From the NCBI GenBank assembly GCA_038501785.1, contig JBAMJR010000154.1:3066001-3130000 (forward strand): 64,000 nt of DNA, read 5' to 3'. This stretch comes from Myoxocephalus aenaeus. Taxonomy: Eukaryota; Chordata; Actinopteri; Perciformes; Cottidae. Shown piece after piece: positions 33,826-45,537 of this stretch. The translations under genes were made by a program, and so were the position numbers. Position 1 is the first letter of the stretch, and every line of letters begins with the position of its first letter. Below the pieces are notes generated by a model, which was not told the DNA's origin, ran no database searches, and saw only the letters and a program-made list of their open reading frames with translations.

Positions 33826-34577
33826 CAGTGTTTTTCAAAGACTCAGTGTGGGATCTTGAAAATAATGATCCATATCATGCACACAAAAAGGGGCCTCAGA
33901 TGTTTTGTCTGAGTTTGTAGTAGTCTATTTTTAGTATGAAGGACTTACCCTCCTGTAGAATGGCTTTAAAGAATGTTTAGTTTGCCTCATGGACATATTT
34001 CAGTTACAATTTATTCCAATAATAAGCCGTATGTAAGGGACAATTCACCCGTAAATCAAAGATGCATATTTTTCCTCTAACCTGTAATGCTATTTATCAA
34101 ACTAGATTGTTTTGGTGCGAGTGGCCTAGTGTTGGAGATATCATCCGTAGAGATGTCGGCCCTCTCCCTTAAATAATAGGACTATATGGCACTCAGCTTG
34201 TGGTACTCAAAGTGCCAAAAGAAATATATTTGAAAAACAGTCAACAGCAATGTCTCTTTCCAGAAATCATGACCCAGTTACTTATGATAATTCATAGATA
34301 TTGTTGGGAGCAGTTTCATGTTTGAACTGTGGTTGAAAGAAAATAGTTCACATGAAAGTGCTCGCAACAAAGATGGCAACTCACATCAAAACAATCTAGA
34401 TTAATGAATAGCAATACAGGTGAGACGGAAAATGTGTATTTCTTATTGCATTTTTGGGGTGGACTGTCCCCTTTTAGGCAGGAAAATGATTTGATCAAAA
34501 TGTCTGGTTATTTTAATCCAAAGACTCAAACCTTCTGAAAATGTGGGACCTCAGAGGACAGATCTTGAAAAACACTG
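33826..34577. mobile_element. Fold-back hAT-like non-autonomous element
   Basis: Both ends begin CAGTGTTTTTCAA (right end read on the minus strand, closing at 34577). Long imperfect inverted arms lie inside: 34039-34125 pairs with 34366-34474 and shares words such as CTAGATTGTTTTG. Flanks CTTAAGAG and CTTTTTAG agree at 5 of 8 positions, so a target duplication is only weakly supported. No transposase frame was seen. From memory the interior is a widespread teleost repeat. Confidence 0.7.
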
Positions 34578-37290
34578 CTTTTTAGCTTCACCAGCTCCCC
34601 TTGTTTACTGTGCTCTTTGTCCTTTAAACACTGGTCTGGAATCAGTTCAGCTATCTGCCCTTTCTTCTGCTTGGGATGAAAAGTCTGATCTGAGAATCTG
34701 TGACGCTGCTGCTTTCCCCCCTTTTTTATCCCTCATTTCTGTCAGGAAACTGCCGCTCTTGGAGCTAGCTAGACTAGCATCCATCTGTATACCCGCTCAT
34801 CACTTTTCCTTTTCATTTGATGCTATCTACATTGTTTATTGTTCAGTGAGACGCTTTTTAAGCTGCTAAATTTGAGGAGATATCTACGTCAGTTTATCTC
34901 TATACAGAGTCTGAGAGTATGGGGCGCACATGATCAGACAGTATGTCCATATGACGTGTTTTTCTTTGAGATATTATAACATCGTCACTGATATTAAAAT
35001 TGCACCAGCCATATCAGGTATAGGATATGTGGATGATTCATCTGGTAATTACAAGTGCTTGAGTGTGGTTTCATGTATTTGAACTCTAATCTACAATAAC
35101 TCTGACAATAACTCTTCAGTTTGAATACATCAGTTTGATACAGTACATTTCTCCCATATTTCTTTTTTATATATATTTTTCTTTTGAGACAGCAACGTTA
35201 CAGTCTTACTTCAAGGTTGCAAGTGTCTAAGAAAGAAAATGCGATAAATACAAGTTTTGAAAATGAAGATCGAAATTGCTTTTGTTTAGTTTATTGGAAA
35301 TTGTAAAGCTGTCACTGGTGTCACTGCTCACTAAGCGTTATATAACTTCAGAGGTCATCCTCATGTGTCTGACAGTATCTCTGTATAAGAACACGTCTGT
35401 AAAAGCCTGGTTACTTGCCGTTATCATTGTATCTTGGTTCCTTACTTCAGTAATCTGGTGTGTTGTCTGGAACAGGTTCATTACCATGAGGTCATTCAAA
35501 AGATGGGAACAACTCTGTGACCCAGAATGCCTTTCAATTAGCTGCATTCCAGACCGTGTTTATATAGGATTAGCGGATCTAATGGGATAAATGAAAAGGA
35601 AAGGATGAAGGAAGAAGAGGGGGTGGACAACTCCATTAGGAATGAATGGACGGGCTTGTTTTGGTTCCTGTAGTTAGTAGTCAACAGCAGTCTAGACTAA
35701 TCATCTAAAGAATAGGTGGACTATCTGCCAACTAAATGAGTGGATGGTACAGACATTAATATTCCTTTTTTTTTTCATTCCTTCCGACAAAATCTAGGCA
35801 GAAGTAATTATGTTTAAAGTGGAAGAAGGACTGCGACATGTTTAATATTCAGAATAACAACACTAAGGACAGAGCGTTGGTGTCCCACGCATGAGTCCCC
35901 CATGTTTGGCAGGGTTGAAGCATTTGTGTGAATAACAGTACCACAGTAGTTTCTCTGAAATCCCAAAGTCACCTAACCATCGTGAAATTTCCAGGAAAGA
36001 GCTCACACATAGGTCATCAATGGCCATCGATATCTCTCCCTCTAAGCACTCCCTTTTTCCTATTTACTCCTCCCATCAACAATCTGGGTAAAATGGTTCT
36101 AGAAATACACACTACTTAGTGAGGTCTCTGTTCTAGCTTCTTTGAAAAAGATCGAGGAGGTATTGGGTTTTTCCTCCCTTGTCTTGGTGTTGTAATGATT
36201 AAAGCTGTAGCTGGTTATTAGAGGCACCAATATATTGTAAATTATTAAAATTCTCTGCAGAGTGCAGGTTGTATATGTGATGTACACACAGAACGAATGA
36301 TCAATCAGAAAACATACAAGCATGTCCTGTGTTTAGCAGTAGAGTTAGTGGGTTTTCTGAGGAGAAGCTCAGAGGTTATTGTCACTCTGTGGTCTCACGA
36401 CATTCTGTCTGAGTGACAGTTTGGAGTGACCACTAGACTTCCGACATTAACATATTATTAACATGACATTACCAAGCTATTAACATGTTGGTTTGGATAT
36501 GGGCTCCCTCCCCCATGCTATTGTGAGCAAGGGCGTGGTTAAAATGTCAGATGTATCGGGATGTTTCAATGGAATAATGGAGTCTGGGTGTCCTCATAGG
36601 AATGTCTTTCTTGTTTTGCCTACTATATTATTTGATATCCCTCATATCAGTTTTGGTAGATGAAATTTGGTAGATGAGAATGGGACAAGTCAAGTCTGAG
36701 TAACAGATTCATGAGTTTAAACACAATACAAAACACTGTGAATAATCTACCAGGAATGTACATATATTTGATTGTCCAACACAGCACCTTGCTATTCAGT
36801 CACAATGTGGTCTGTAAAAACCTTGAACATGCATTTATATTAATGTTTTTTTCCATGCAGCACTGTTCTCTCTGAACACAGCCTAATGCGGTCGACTTAA
36901 CCTTTCTTCAGAAGTCATCCCTTCAAACATTTGTATGCTTCTGTGTGAGGACAGTTGTGGCCGGAGGCATCATGTCTTTGTTCAGTTTGTCACAAGAAAA
37001 ATAGCGGATGGCATACAACGATAATTCTACTTTTATTTATTTATTATTTAACAGACTCTACTGTCAAGGTGACACACTGCTGTATACTTTTGGTCTGGGG
37101 CAGTCTCCGATGGTTTGGGCTAGGCTCCTTAGTTTGAATTAAAATAAATCTCAATGCTGCAGCATGAATCCCTTCTTTAAGGCAACACTAAAGGAAACCA
37201 TTAAGACATGGTTTTTCAAATTTGGTGTGCAATAACTTGACTGGCCTTGACGAAAGCTCATATGGCTGCATGAGAGCAAATCCTTGCAGT

Positions 37291-38160
37291 CATTACATTT
37301 CATTTAGCTGACACTTTTATCCAATGCGACTTACAATAAGTGCATTCGACCATGAGTACAAACTCAGAACAATAAGAATAGAGAAAGTACAATTTCTTCA
37401 AGAAAGTTAAACTACAAAGTGTTATAAGTAAGTGCCATTTAAGTGCTAGTAAAGTGCTACTACGGTGCTACTTTCTTTATTCAAGGTATAGTAAAAAAAG
37501 ATGTGTTTTTAGTTTGCGGTGGAAGATGTAGAGACTTTCTGCTGTCCTGATGTGAGCTCATTCCACCATTGAGGAGCCAGGACAGGAAGCAGTCGTGACT
37601 TTGTTGAGTGTTTAGCTCGCAGTGACGGAGCCGATTGGCAGAAGCGGAGCGGAGTGACCGAGCTGGGGTTTGAGGTTTTACCATGTCCTGGACGTAGACT
37701 GGACTCGATCTGTTCGCAGCACGGTACGCAAGTACCAATGTTTTGAAGCGGATGCGGGCGACCACCGGTAACCAGTGAAGGGCTCGGAGGAGCGGAGTAG
37801 TGTGGGTGAATTTCGGGAGGTTAAAGACCAGTCGAGCTGCTGCATTCTGGATGAGCTGCATAGGTTGAATGGCACTAGCAGGTAGACCTGCCAGGAGGGA
37901 GTTACAGTAGTCGAGATGATCAGAGCCTGTACGAGAACCTGTGCCGCCTTCTGGGTGAGAAGGGGACGTATTCTCCTGATGTTGTACAGCATGAACCTAC
38001 AGGAACGTGTTGTTGCGGTAATGTTGGCAGTCAGGGAGAGTTGACTGTCGAGTGTAACACCGAGGTTCCTGGCAGTCGGGGTCGGGGCCAACACTGAGTT
38101 GTTGAAGGTAATAGTTAGGTCGTGGGTGGGAGAGCCTTTTCCTGTGTTTCCGATTGGCCA
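37291..38160 (-). mobile_element. 5'-truncated LINE with reverse transcriptase C-terminus
   Basis: On the minus strand the frame from 38160 reads HDLTITFNNSVLAP, then TARNLGVTLDSQLSL, then FMLYNIRRIRPLL. After a frame break near 37912 it continues DYCNSLLAGLPASAI, QLIQNAAARLVFNLPKF and LLRALHWLPV. These are the end of a fish L2/CR1-like LINE reverse transcriptase and its C-terminal domain. The 3' UTR ends at 37291 with AAAAGTGTCAGCTAAATG and ATGTAATG. The copy is about 870 bp, frameshifted and dead. The same 3' end recurs at 62423. Confidence 0.85.
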
Positions 38161-38428
38161 GGTTCCAAGAAGTTGTTATGGCAGCATATTATTGCCCGTG
38201 GTTTTGGAATGAGACGTTCAACAGCCACACATAAGTGTGATGTTCGAGTGCCCACATACTTGCCATAAGAGAGAGGTTTAAGTATGAGGGTTTAAGCATG
38301 TTCGTTCTAAATGCAGCAATATCATCTTACTGTGACACTCCAAAGAAGAGTATGAAAATGATGTATATATTCAGGCATCAAGGCCGCAAACTATGACGCT
38401 CTTAAAATGTTCTGGTATCTGATGTTGC

Positions 38429-38430
<2 letters not shown>

Positions 38431-38502
<72 letters not shown>
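38431..38502. repeat. (GT)n microsatellite
   Basis: 36 uninterrupted GT units in the last myo16 intron, with a further TG-rich stretch at 38650-38830. Confidence 0.98.
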
Positions 38503-38504
<2 letters not shown>

Positions 38505-39879
38505 ATGTACAGTCATGCATTGCAGAAGGACACGGTGTTCCTACTTGTCTACTGTTCCAGTAGCTAGTGTTCCTGGCTGGCGCCAGAGCAGAGAATAGCC
38601 TGGCAGGGAGGTGTAAATTATGGATTAGGTCACTGAGTATCGTGCTTGTGCTGGCAATCAATGTGTATGTGTGTTTGAGTGCATGTGCATATGGACACTC
38701 ACAGGTGTGCGGTTGTCCAGATATGTGCATGTGATCCTGCCTATGTGTGTATGGCATGTGTGCAATGTGCATTTATTGGAGAGTGTGTGTGTGTGTGTGT
38801 GTGTGTACTATGTGTGCCATCGGTTATGTGGCAATGTCTGTGTGGAATGCATCACTAATGTACTGTATGCTTGGCAATATGCAGAGAAAATGTAGCATTT
38901 TATGTACTGTAAACTTGAACTCATGCAGAGATTGAAAAAAAAAGAGGGTAGAGAGGAACGCTCGTTGCAAGAACAAATTAGAGGGAAACTGAGATCATAC
39001 CATCGAGTCAGGTTTTAATCAGTTTTATGAGTATTTTGAAAGATAGGGATGGGGATGTATTTTCTAGAATAAATCCTATCGGACTTAAATCAAAAAGGAT
39101 ACAATAGACTAGAGCCTATTCCTCTGTGTCATAGAGCATCATTGTTTTAAAAAAAAATTTTAAAAACACATTGCACGGGATGACATCACAATGAACATGG
39201 TCACTGTAGTTTATTTTGAATCCCACAGCAACAGCCATCAACTGTAATCACTCACTAGTGCAACAAATGTTTATTAATCCACGGCTGAAAATAGTCTGTG
39301 ACAAACGTACTAGGTACTCCTGTTTGAGTCACATTTATTGAAAACCACAGTATCATGTATTTTAGGAAATTACTGAACCTTTTTTTAATGAAACAAAAAA
39401 TGCATGGACGTCTTCATGGGTGTCTTCAGTAGGAACCAATGGGCTTGGGCTGAGTGCTTTGGCAGTATAGGGAGGTCAGAAAGCACCGTGAGACGGAACA
39501 ACACATTGCTTTTAGTGTTTTTCAATTCTTGACAGTAAGAATAATATAAAGTATAGTAATAAACGTATACTTTAGATCTAACCTCCGAGCATGAGGGAAC
39601 CGTTATTAGCACTTTTCCAGCATTACAACCTCCAGTTCCTAATCTGGGTTTCTTGATCATTAGGGTTCGGTCCTGTTGCTGGTATTACAGACTGGGGCAG
39701 ATTGGAATTCTTATCGGATTAATTTACATGGGTGTTGACTGGCAGATGACTGATGATGTTCTTTACACAGAATGACAACCATGTGTGCACCTTTGGGCAT
39801 TTGACCCGAGTGTCTCTGAGCGAGAACAGGAGCCACTTGAGTCGCTCGTTGCACAAGTGTCCCTTGTGTAGATCACAAG

Positions 39880-40712
39880 CAGGGGCGGTTTTGGGCACGG
39901 GCGACCCGGGCAGCCGCCCGGGGCTGCACCTTTTCATGACACGTGGGGGGCGGCACGACCACTTAAAAATATATATATATATATATCATCTGGGCCGCGA
40001 AGCGGTTTTCCATTATCTATCATATCACTGTGTGGGGAATTGGCAAGTTGGCGCCCCCTGTAGCTGCAGGCGCCCCTGCTTGCTAAGAAGGTGCCGTCTA
40101 CTAGTGATGTGTCGGTCGCGAACGAAACGGCTCTGAGAGCTCTTTGACGAGAACGACGGAGCCGGCTTTTTTTTTTCTTTCTCTCTCTCGCTCTCTCGCT
40201 CTCTCGCTCTCTCTCAAGCCGCATTTGATTGGTCAATATGTGTGGCGTCGTCTCTGTGCCTGCGATGAGCAGAGGGGCGGGAGTTACACAGTTCATGTGA
40301 CGTCACGAGACTGTGCATTGTAGCAACTTCAGTCCCCTCAGAGAGAATCTTCTCCAAACAGGGCAGATCATTACGGAGAGAAGAAACAGGATCAGCCCTC
40401 ACAGCTGAGGCACTTGGTCTTTCTCAATGTAAACCTTCACTGAAGGACAAAACTCTGGATGCTGATTTTTTTTCTTTTTGTTTTACACATTTTAATTTAT
40501 ATTTTGTTGTGTGATTCTGTAAGCTTCTGTATGTTGTTTTACTTTCAATCTGTTAAGTATTAAAAAGCTAAAAGTTTAAAATAGTTAAGTTAGTTAAGTT
40601 CATTTGTAAATAGTTAAACGTTTGTTTTTGCACTTTCTAATTTAGTTTTATCACTCTGTAGCGCTCGGAGGGGGTCTCGCCCGGGGCGTAATTACATGTA
40701 GAACCGCCACTG
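39880..40712. mobile_element. hAT element with transposase relic and perfect 8-bp target duplication
   Basis: The ends are CAGGGGCGGTT and, on the other strand, CAGTGGCGGTT. Flanking 8-mers ATCACAAG are identical at 39872-39879 and 40713-40720. Inside on the + strand, LCIVATSVPSERIFSK (to about 40358) and, after a +1 shift, RRNRISPH (40379-40402) are the C-terminal dimerisation motif of ZBED-type hAT transposases. The rest of the transposase is absent. The middle carries a (TA)n run (39969-39985) and a CTCT/CTCG tract (40172-40216). A second hAT-like end may be nested at about 40101. Confidence 0.85.
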
Positions 40713-41214
40713 ATCACAAGACCTTCTTTGAGATAATTTCTAGAGGGTCCAGAGACAGAATATGGAAATGAGTCGCTGTTAGAGCTGTCAGTCAGAGAAG
40801 GGACCCCCCCCCCCCGCTTGCCTCTGTATAAACTGTCTCATGAGATGGCCTGGTGACGGCTCCAGATTCAGCTCAGTGTCCTACTTTGAGATGAGAAGCC
40901 AGCCCAGTGATCGTTGCCTCTTTCAAGATGATGCATAAGGCAAAATGTACCTATTTATTCTTGCTCTGTAGCTGGTCATCTTCAATGGAGACATGATGGC
41001 ATTTTAAATATATCTTCATCCGTTTTAGGAGGCTTCTTGCAATTTTTTTTTAATATAAAACCACTGCTTGTCATTCACACTTCCCTCTCCCTATGTCCAC
41101 AAATCACAGCCTGGTCATTTCAGCTTTCTGTCTTCTGGAGAAAGTCATGATTTATTGTGTGGTTTGAATGTAAAAATGCTCAGTTTTTTTCCTCGCCTCT
41201 CCTCTGCGCTCCAG

Positions 41215-41385
41215 GTGTTCCAGCGGTTACGTCTGTCCAACAGGGATGAGAGTGCCACCCTTGGGGAGCTTCTGCGATGGCGGCGAGCGCAGTGTGAGGG
41301 GCGGGGTGACTGGAAGCACCGTCCACCTCAGTCCCCGACCCGGCCCCCCACGCTGCTCTGGACCAACAGGAAGGCCTCTCCATGA
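41215..41385 (+). CDS. myo16: myo16 exon x: last coding exon
   Basis: The exon enters in phase 0 and ends with TGA at 41383-41385. It reads VFQRLRLSNRDESATLGELL, then RWRRAQCEGRGDWKH, then a Pro/Arg-rich end TNRKASP. From memory mammalian MYO16 has Q.LRLSE.ESVAL.ELL.WRR.LCE at its end, so the exon is genuine. The fish C-terminus after this block is short and diverged. The acceptor is CTGCGCTCCAG. Confidence 0.94.
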   Translation: MFQRLRLSNRDESATLGELLRWRRAQCEGRGDWKHRPPQSPTRPPTLLWTNRKASP

Positions 41386-44300
41386 CAGAGGTTGCGTGAT
41401 GCACTCTCATGTATTGGCCCTGCTCTTTTTTTTATTTGTATGTGGACCATGTGACCTCAATGCCCAGGGGCTAGGTTACAGCTCCAAGCCCCAACGTGTG
41501 AGCCTCGTCCCTGGGCCTCCGCGCCTCTTGACCTCGACTGTGGAGGATTTCCCAACCTTTGTGATATAAGATCAGCACTCTGTAACACTGACAAGGGTCG
41601 TCTATGAAAGAAACGTGGAAGTCGGACACAATAGAGGTTCATGAGGTGCTATTTTTGTGGTCAAAGATGTTATTAACAAAAAGAGACCGTCAGATTATTA
41701 TTTATTTGACCATATGTGTGATGTCCATCAATGGGAGGCTGATTTAAAGATCAGACTAGCAGTGTTTTCATAGTAGTCAGATATTAAATGGCCCTTTTAG
41801 TCTGTCTGTATCATGTTGTTCTGCTGCACACAGAGGAGCTCCACCCCAGAATATGGTGCTGATTATACTTGACGTGCTTTCCTGTGATATTCCCATGAAT
41901 GCGTGTGTGTGCGCCACCGAGTCTCAGACCTCTCTGAAGTTTACATGTCAACCAACGCCTTCGTACACCTCCAGTTTTTAGCATCAGTGGACTGGCTTAG
42001 ATATGGGACCTTTTCAGGTACAGCTCTCACTTAGCTTCTCGTGTTTGGGCTCTAAGTGCTACTGCGGCCCTGGCAACGAGCAACCAGGGGTCAGGGTAAC
42101 CTCAGTAATATCCCATGGTGCACTTCTCTTCCCCATTGTTACCACCAGCCTTTGAGGAACAAAAACCTCCAGCTAAAATGCAACCTACTGCGCTAACCTT
42201 TACTAGAAAACAGGGATACGAAAAAACAATCCTGCTTTGGTTTAAGGTGTGAAGGTAAAGCCAAAATAGCATATTAGCTGACGGGTATACGGTTTATGTT
42301 GTGAACATGAAACTCTGTGCCAAAGTGACACACCGTGTGAAAGATACGTCTAAACTAACAAGTATAGTTGTAAAATCAGATCTATACAAGTAGTCCCCAT
42401 ATATTGACATGTACAGACTGACAAATGACCAAATCATAGCTGTTACTGTGAGTCAGTGGTGAGTCAACAGTCAGAAGAACATGGCGAAAAGAGGAGGGAA
42501 AAAAGAAAAAAACAATACACGTGAAAGGTAACAACTTGACTCTCGTTGTTGTCTCGTCAACACCTGAACAGTTTCATGTGCTCAGTGTTGTTCAGGAGAT
42601 TGTGCAGAGCTCAGGAACTCACGCACAGTGAACTGGATCATTGTACAGACTCCTCCACCGCGGCGAGGTCGGCTCAGACCGACATCACCTTCCACGTCCT
42701 CCCTTCATCTGCTTTCACTCCCTTGATCCGAACAAGCAGACCCCTTCCCCCACTTGGTCTTTAACCCTGCCCCCCACCTTCCTAATGGATCAAACCGGCT
42801 CTACGGGTGTTTCCATGGTAACCGCTTTGTAAATAGTGACCCGTGTTGTATGTTCTAGCTTTTACTATCGCAGAAAAGCACAGGGATGGAATTAACGGAT
42901 GAGGAAGAGATGAGATAATACTGTCTATGATGGTGAAACTGAGATTTAAGAATGTCTTGGGTTAGATGCAATGACTAAGGTAAAGAGAAGAGGTTTATTT
43001 TAGAATGTGAATATCTTTTTTTTTTTTTTCAGAATGATTGTCTATGGCTATGAAATTCTTTATACTCTATTCATTATTAGTTGTTTTGTTCCCTGTTGAC
43101 CCAGTTGTTCTGTTCCTATGATGCAATGCAGATGTTTTCATTGTATATGGATGTTTAATTGCACAATGTTTATGTGGTGTCGTGTTGACTTCTTAATGGG
43201 CTGGGTGTGTCTCAACAAGCTGTTTTGATCTGCGAAGATCGGTTTGGATTGTTAGAGCCACAAAGTATCAATAGCTCTAATTGATTTCTCATTCCCACTG
43301 ATCACCCACAATGTGTCTGATTGATTCAGCCTTACGAATTAGCAGCCCCATCACAGGATCGATCTCAGCTGCTGTCAGTGCGCCAAGGAGCACAAATATT
43401 CAAGAGGAATTAGAGAAGATCACTAATATTCACAAGAGATGGCAAATCAGCTGAGCTGCATTTTTGACTGACTGGCTGAATGTATAAATGCAAAATTTTC
43501 TTTCACTGCCTGTGTAACTTATTACTGGAACATGCGCCTGTATCTAAACAGTGTACCTGACTCCTTAATGTGATTATTGTCTTCAGAAGTTATGTATGCA
43601 GTTCGGTTTTTAAAGCTAGTTAATAAGGATGCGGCATTTTTGATAAAGTATTGATTTGCTCCATGATTCACACCTTGTATGCTGTTTGGATTGCATGAAT
43701 AGTGCAGTGCAGTAATGCAATGCAGAACTATGTCAAACATTTTCATCACAGTATGTTTTTTGCTCATTCACACAACAAATCTATCTGTGATCAAGCAAAA
43801 TAGAAAGGAACCAAGATCAAGCTACTCAACCTTGCCAATGCCAATGAAAGAGAATGTATAGCCTCTCTATTGGTCCTTTATTGTGATCAGGGTTCTGGTT
43901 GGTCGTGTGCATTATGGATTTGTGTATTGCCATGTTTACTGAAATCATGAAATGAGGAGATGAATCGTTTTTTATTGTCTTTTAAAGCATATCAGTGCTT
44001 TTTACCTTGCATGACCACATGTTGGGCCTGGCCCTTTATAATGTGCTCATGCTGAAAAGATCCAAAAAGGCTGTCTAATGTGAAGAACTGCTTCTCTCAC
44101 TCCACTGTGAATCATTGCACTGTCCCCTGTCTTTCATCCAAACACTCTTTATCCATCTACACCCACCTTTGACTGGACCGACATATCAGCTCCATCGTAT
44201 ACAATCCCCTGACGTAGCTCAGTCTGTTGTAAGCGTTACTCAACTCACTGCCAGTCACTGTTGCGAGTCAGGAATCTAAAACTCTCTGCCCTGAGATCAG

Positions 44301-44550
44301 CTCTCTGGTGCTACAGCCAGTGCAGATTGGCCATCTTATTGTCCCCCGTCCATTTAAGCACCTAAACAGGGGTATCTCACTGCCTTTCATAGTGTTGTTG
44401 TTTCTTTTTAATTGTAGTCTTTCTTTTGTACATGACATACAGTCTATTTTAACCGGCATACATATGTATTTGTGGAAAGAAAAAAGATTGTATGTGATAT
44501 TTCATCATTATTATGTTCCCAATGTTTCATAAGTACTGTACCTGTACAGC

Positions 44551-44556
44551 AATAAA
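44551..44556 (+). terminator. myo16: Poly(A) signal AATAAA
   Basis: AATAAA is followed within 25-45 nt by GU-rich GGTGTTGAGGTTTGTGCGTG, the expected arrangement for cleavage and polyadenylation. It is the first strong AATAAA after the stop codon. Confidence 0.7.
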
Positions 44557-44638
44557 GCACAATTGTGTCAATGCCGGTGTTGAGGTTTGTGCGTGCACAT
44601 ATGAGAATAGTGCATGTCAATTCCAGCACTCGGATGCA

Positions 44639-44644
44639 TTAAAG
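44639..44644 (+). terminator. myo16: Second poly(A) signal ATTAAA
   Basis: ATTAAA followed by GTGTGAGTCTGTATGCTTTG. It could be a tandem alternative site 88 nt after the first. Confidence 0.5.
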
Positions 44645-44660
44645 TGTGAGTCTGTATGCT

Positions 44661-45486
44661 TTGTGTATAGAGCGTTTCAGATACTTTCATTATCATTAGG
44701 TGGGACCAGCTATGTTTACTCTTTATTATCATTCTGCTGCTTTTTTGTCACTTAACTCCTTGCACATATTTAAAAGTAGAAACTTAATTCAAGCATCAAA
44801 ATATTCTGCTCAATCAGGACATTATTGCTATACATTTTCCTTTCCTACCATGGAAATATTCCATGTTTAACTTGAAAAAGTCAGCATTCAAAAAATGTAT
44901 GGAATCTTCTGAATTTAAGCATAAAGCATGACATTTAAATTGACTCTTTTTCAACTCTTATGTAGTCATTCAAACTTTCAGCTAGAAACGTCATTGAAAT
45001 ATTAAACTTTCTTTGAAGCTTAGGAAAAACAGATTTTTACATTAGTGTGTATTCGACGATATGTTCATGATGTATGACTTACATATTCCGCCGTGGTGCC
45101 TGAAAGTGACGGTGGTGCCCTGGAGCTTTCACATTGACTCCCATGGAAACTGAAACCAGAACTATCTGGAGGAAAGCCGATGGTGTCCGTTTTCGAGCCA
45201 ACTCGCATTCTCACATTTCTGACACCACAAACAAAATCTACATCCGCGTGTTTGGCTAAATCTTTTCTCTCTCATAATAATAATATTGGGGAGATAGGAC
45301 TCAAGAGACACCATGGCAACCTTTGATTGCAGCTGGAGACACACAGCTGATTGATATGATTCAATTAGTGCAGTTTGAAAAACAAATATACAAGACAAGA
45401 GATTTTCCCACTTTTTCGTCATATTTCAACTGCTTCTTCATACACATTAAAGCAAGCACCATGAGATGAGCTAATTAGTTCAGTCT

Positions 45487-45537
<51 letters not shown>

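Larger units (their letters stand above)
31759..41214 (+). other. myo16: myo16 last intron (9.5 kb) with several mobile elements
   Basis: This is the longest intron in the window. It holds a possible alternative last exon (33680), a fold-back hAT element, a LINE fragment, a (GT)n tract, a TG-rich stretch and a hAT element with target duplication. The stretches 31800-33600 and 34600-37250 contain nothing I can name. Confidence 0.75.
349..44660 (+). other. myo16: myo16 gene, 3' part (24 coding exons plus 3' UTR)
   Basis: This is the gene-level entry. The exons below join into 4515 nt (1504 codons plus stop) with no internal stop, and each donor/acceptor pair agrees in phase. Order along the predicted fragment: motor domain (residues about 1-730), one IQ motif (about 728-755), linker, then a NYAP-type tail (about 826-1504). 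Myosin XVI is an unconventional, mostly neuronal myosin. Its tail acts as a tyrosine-phosphorylated adaptor that binds PI3-kinase p85 and links to the WAVE complex (family knowledge). The diagnostic features are a myosin head followed by PPPKPKR..SYE and YXXM motifs, a combination known only in MYO16. The N-terminal ankyrin repeats, start codon and promoter lie outside the window. The exon structure is inferred by reading and was not aligned to transcripts. Confidence 0.95.
41386..44660 (+). other. myo16: myo16 3' UTR (inferred)
   Basis: No splice acceptor or coding stretch is apparent between the TGA and the poly(A) signals. The region is AT-rich with a T11 run near 43019. Length about 3.2 kb. 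The end is inferred from the poly(A) signals only. Confidence 0.65.
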
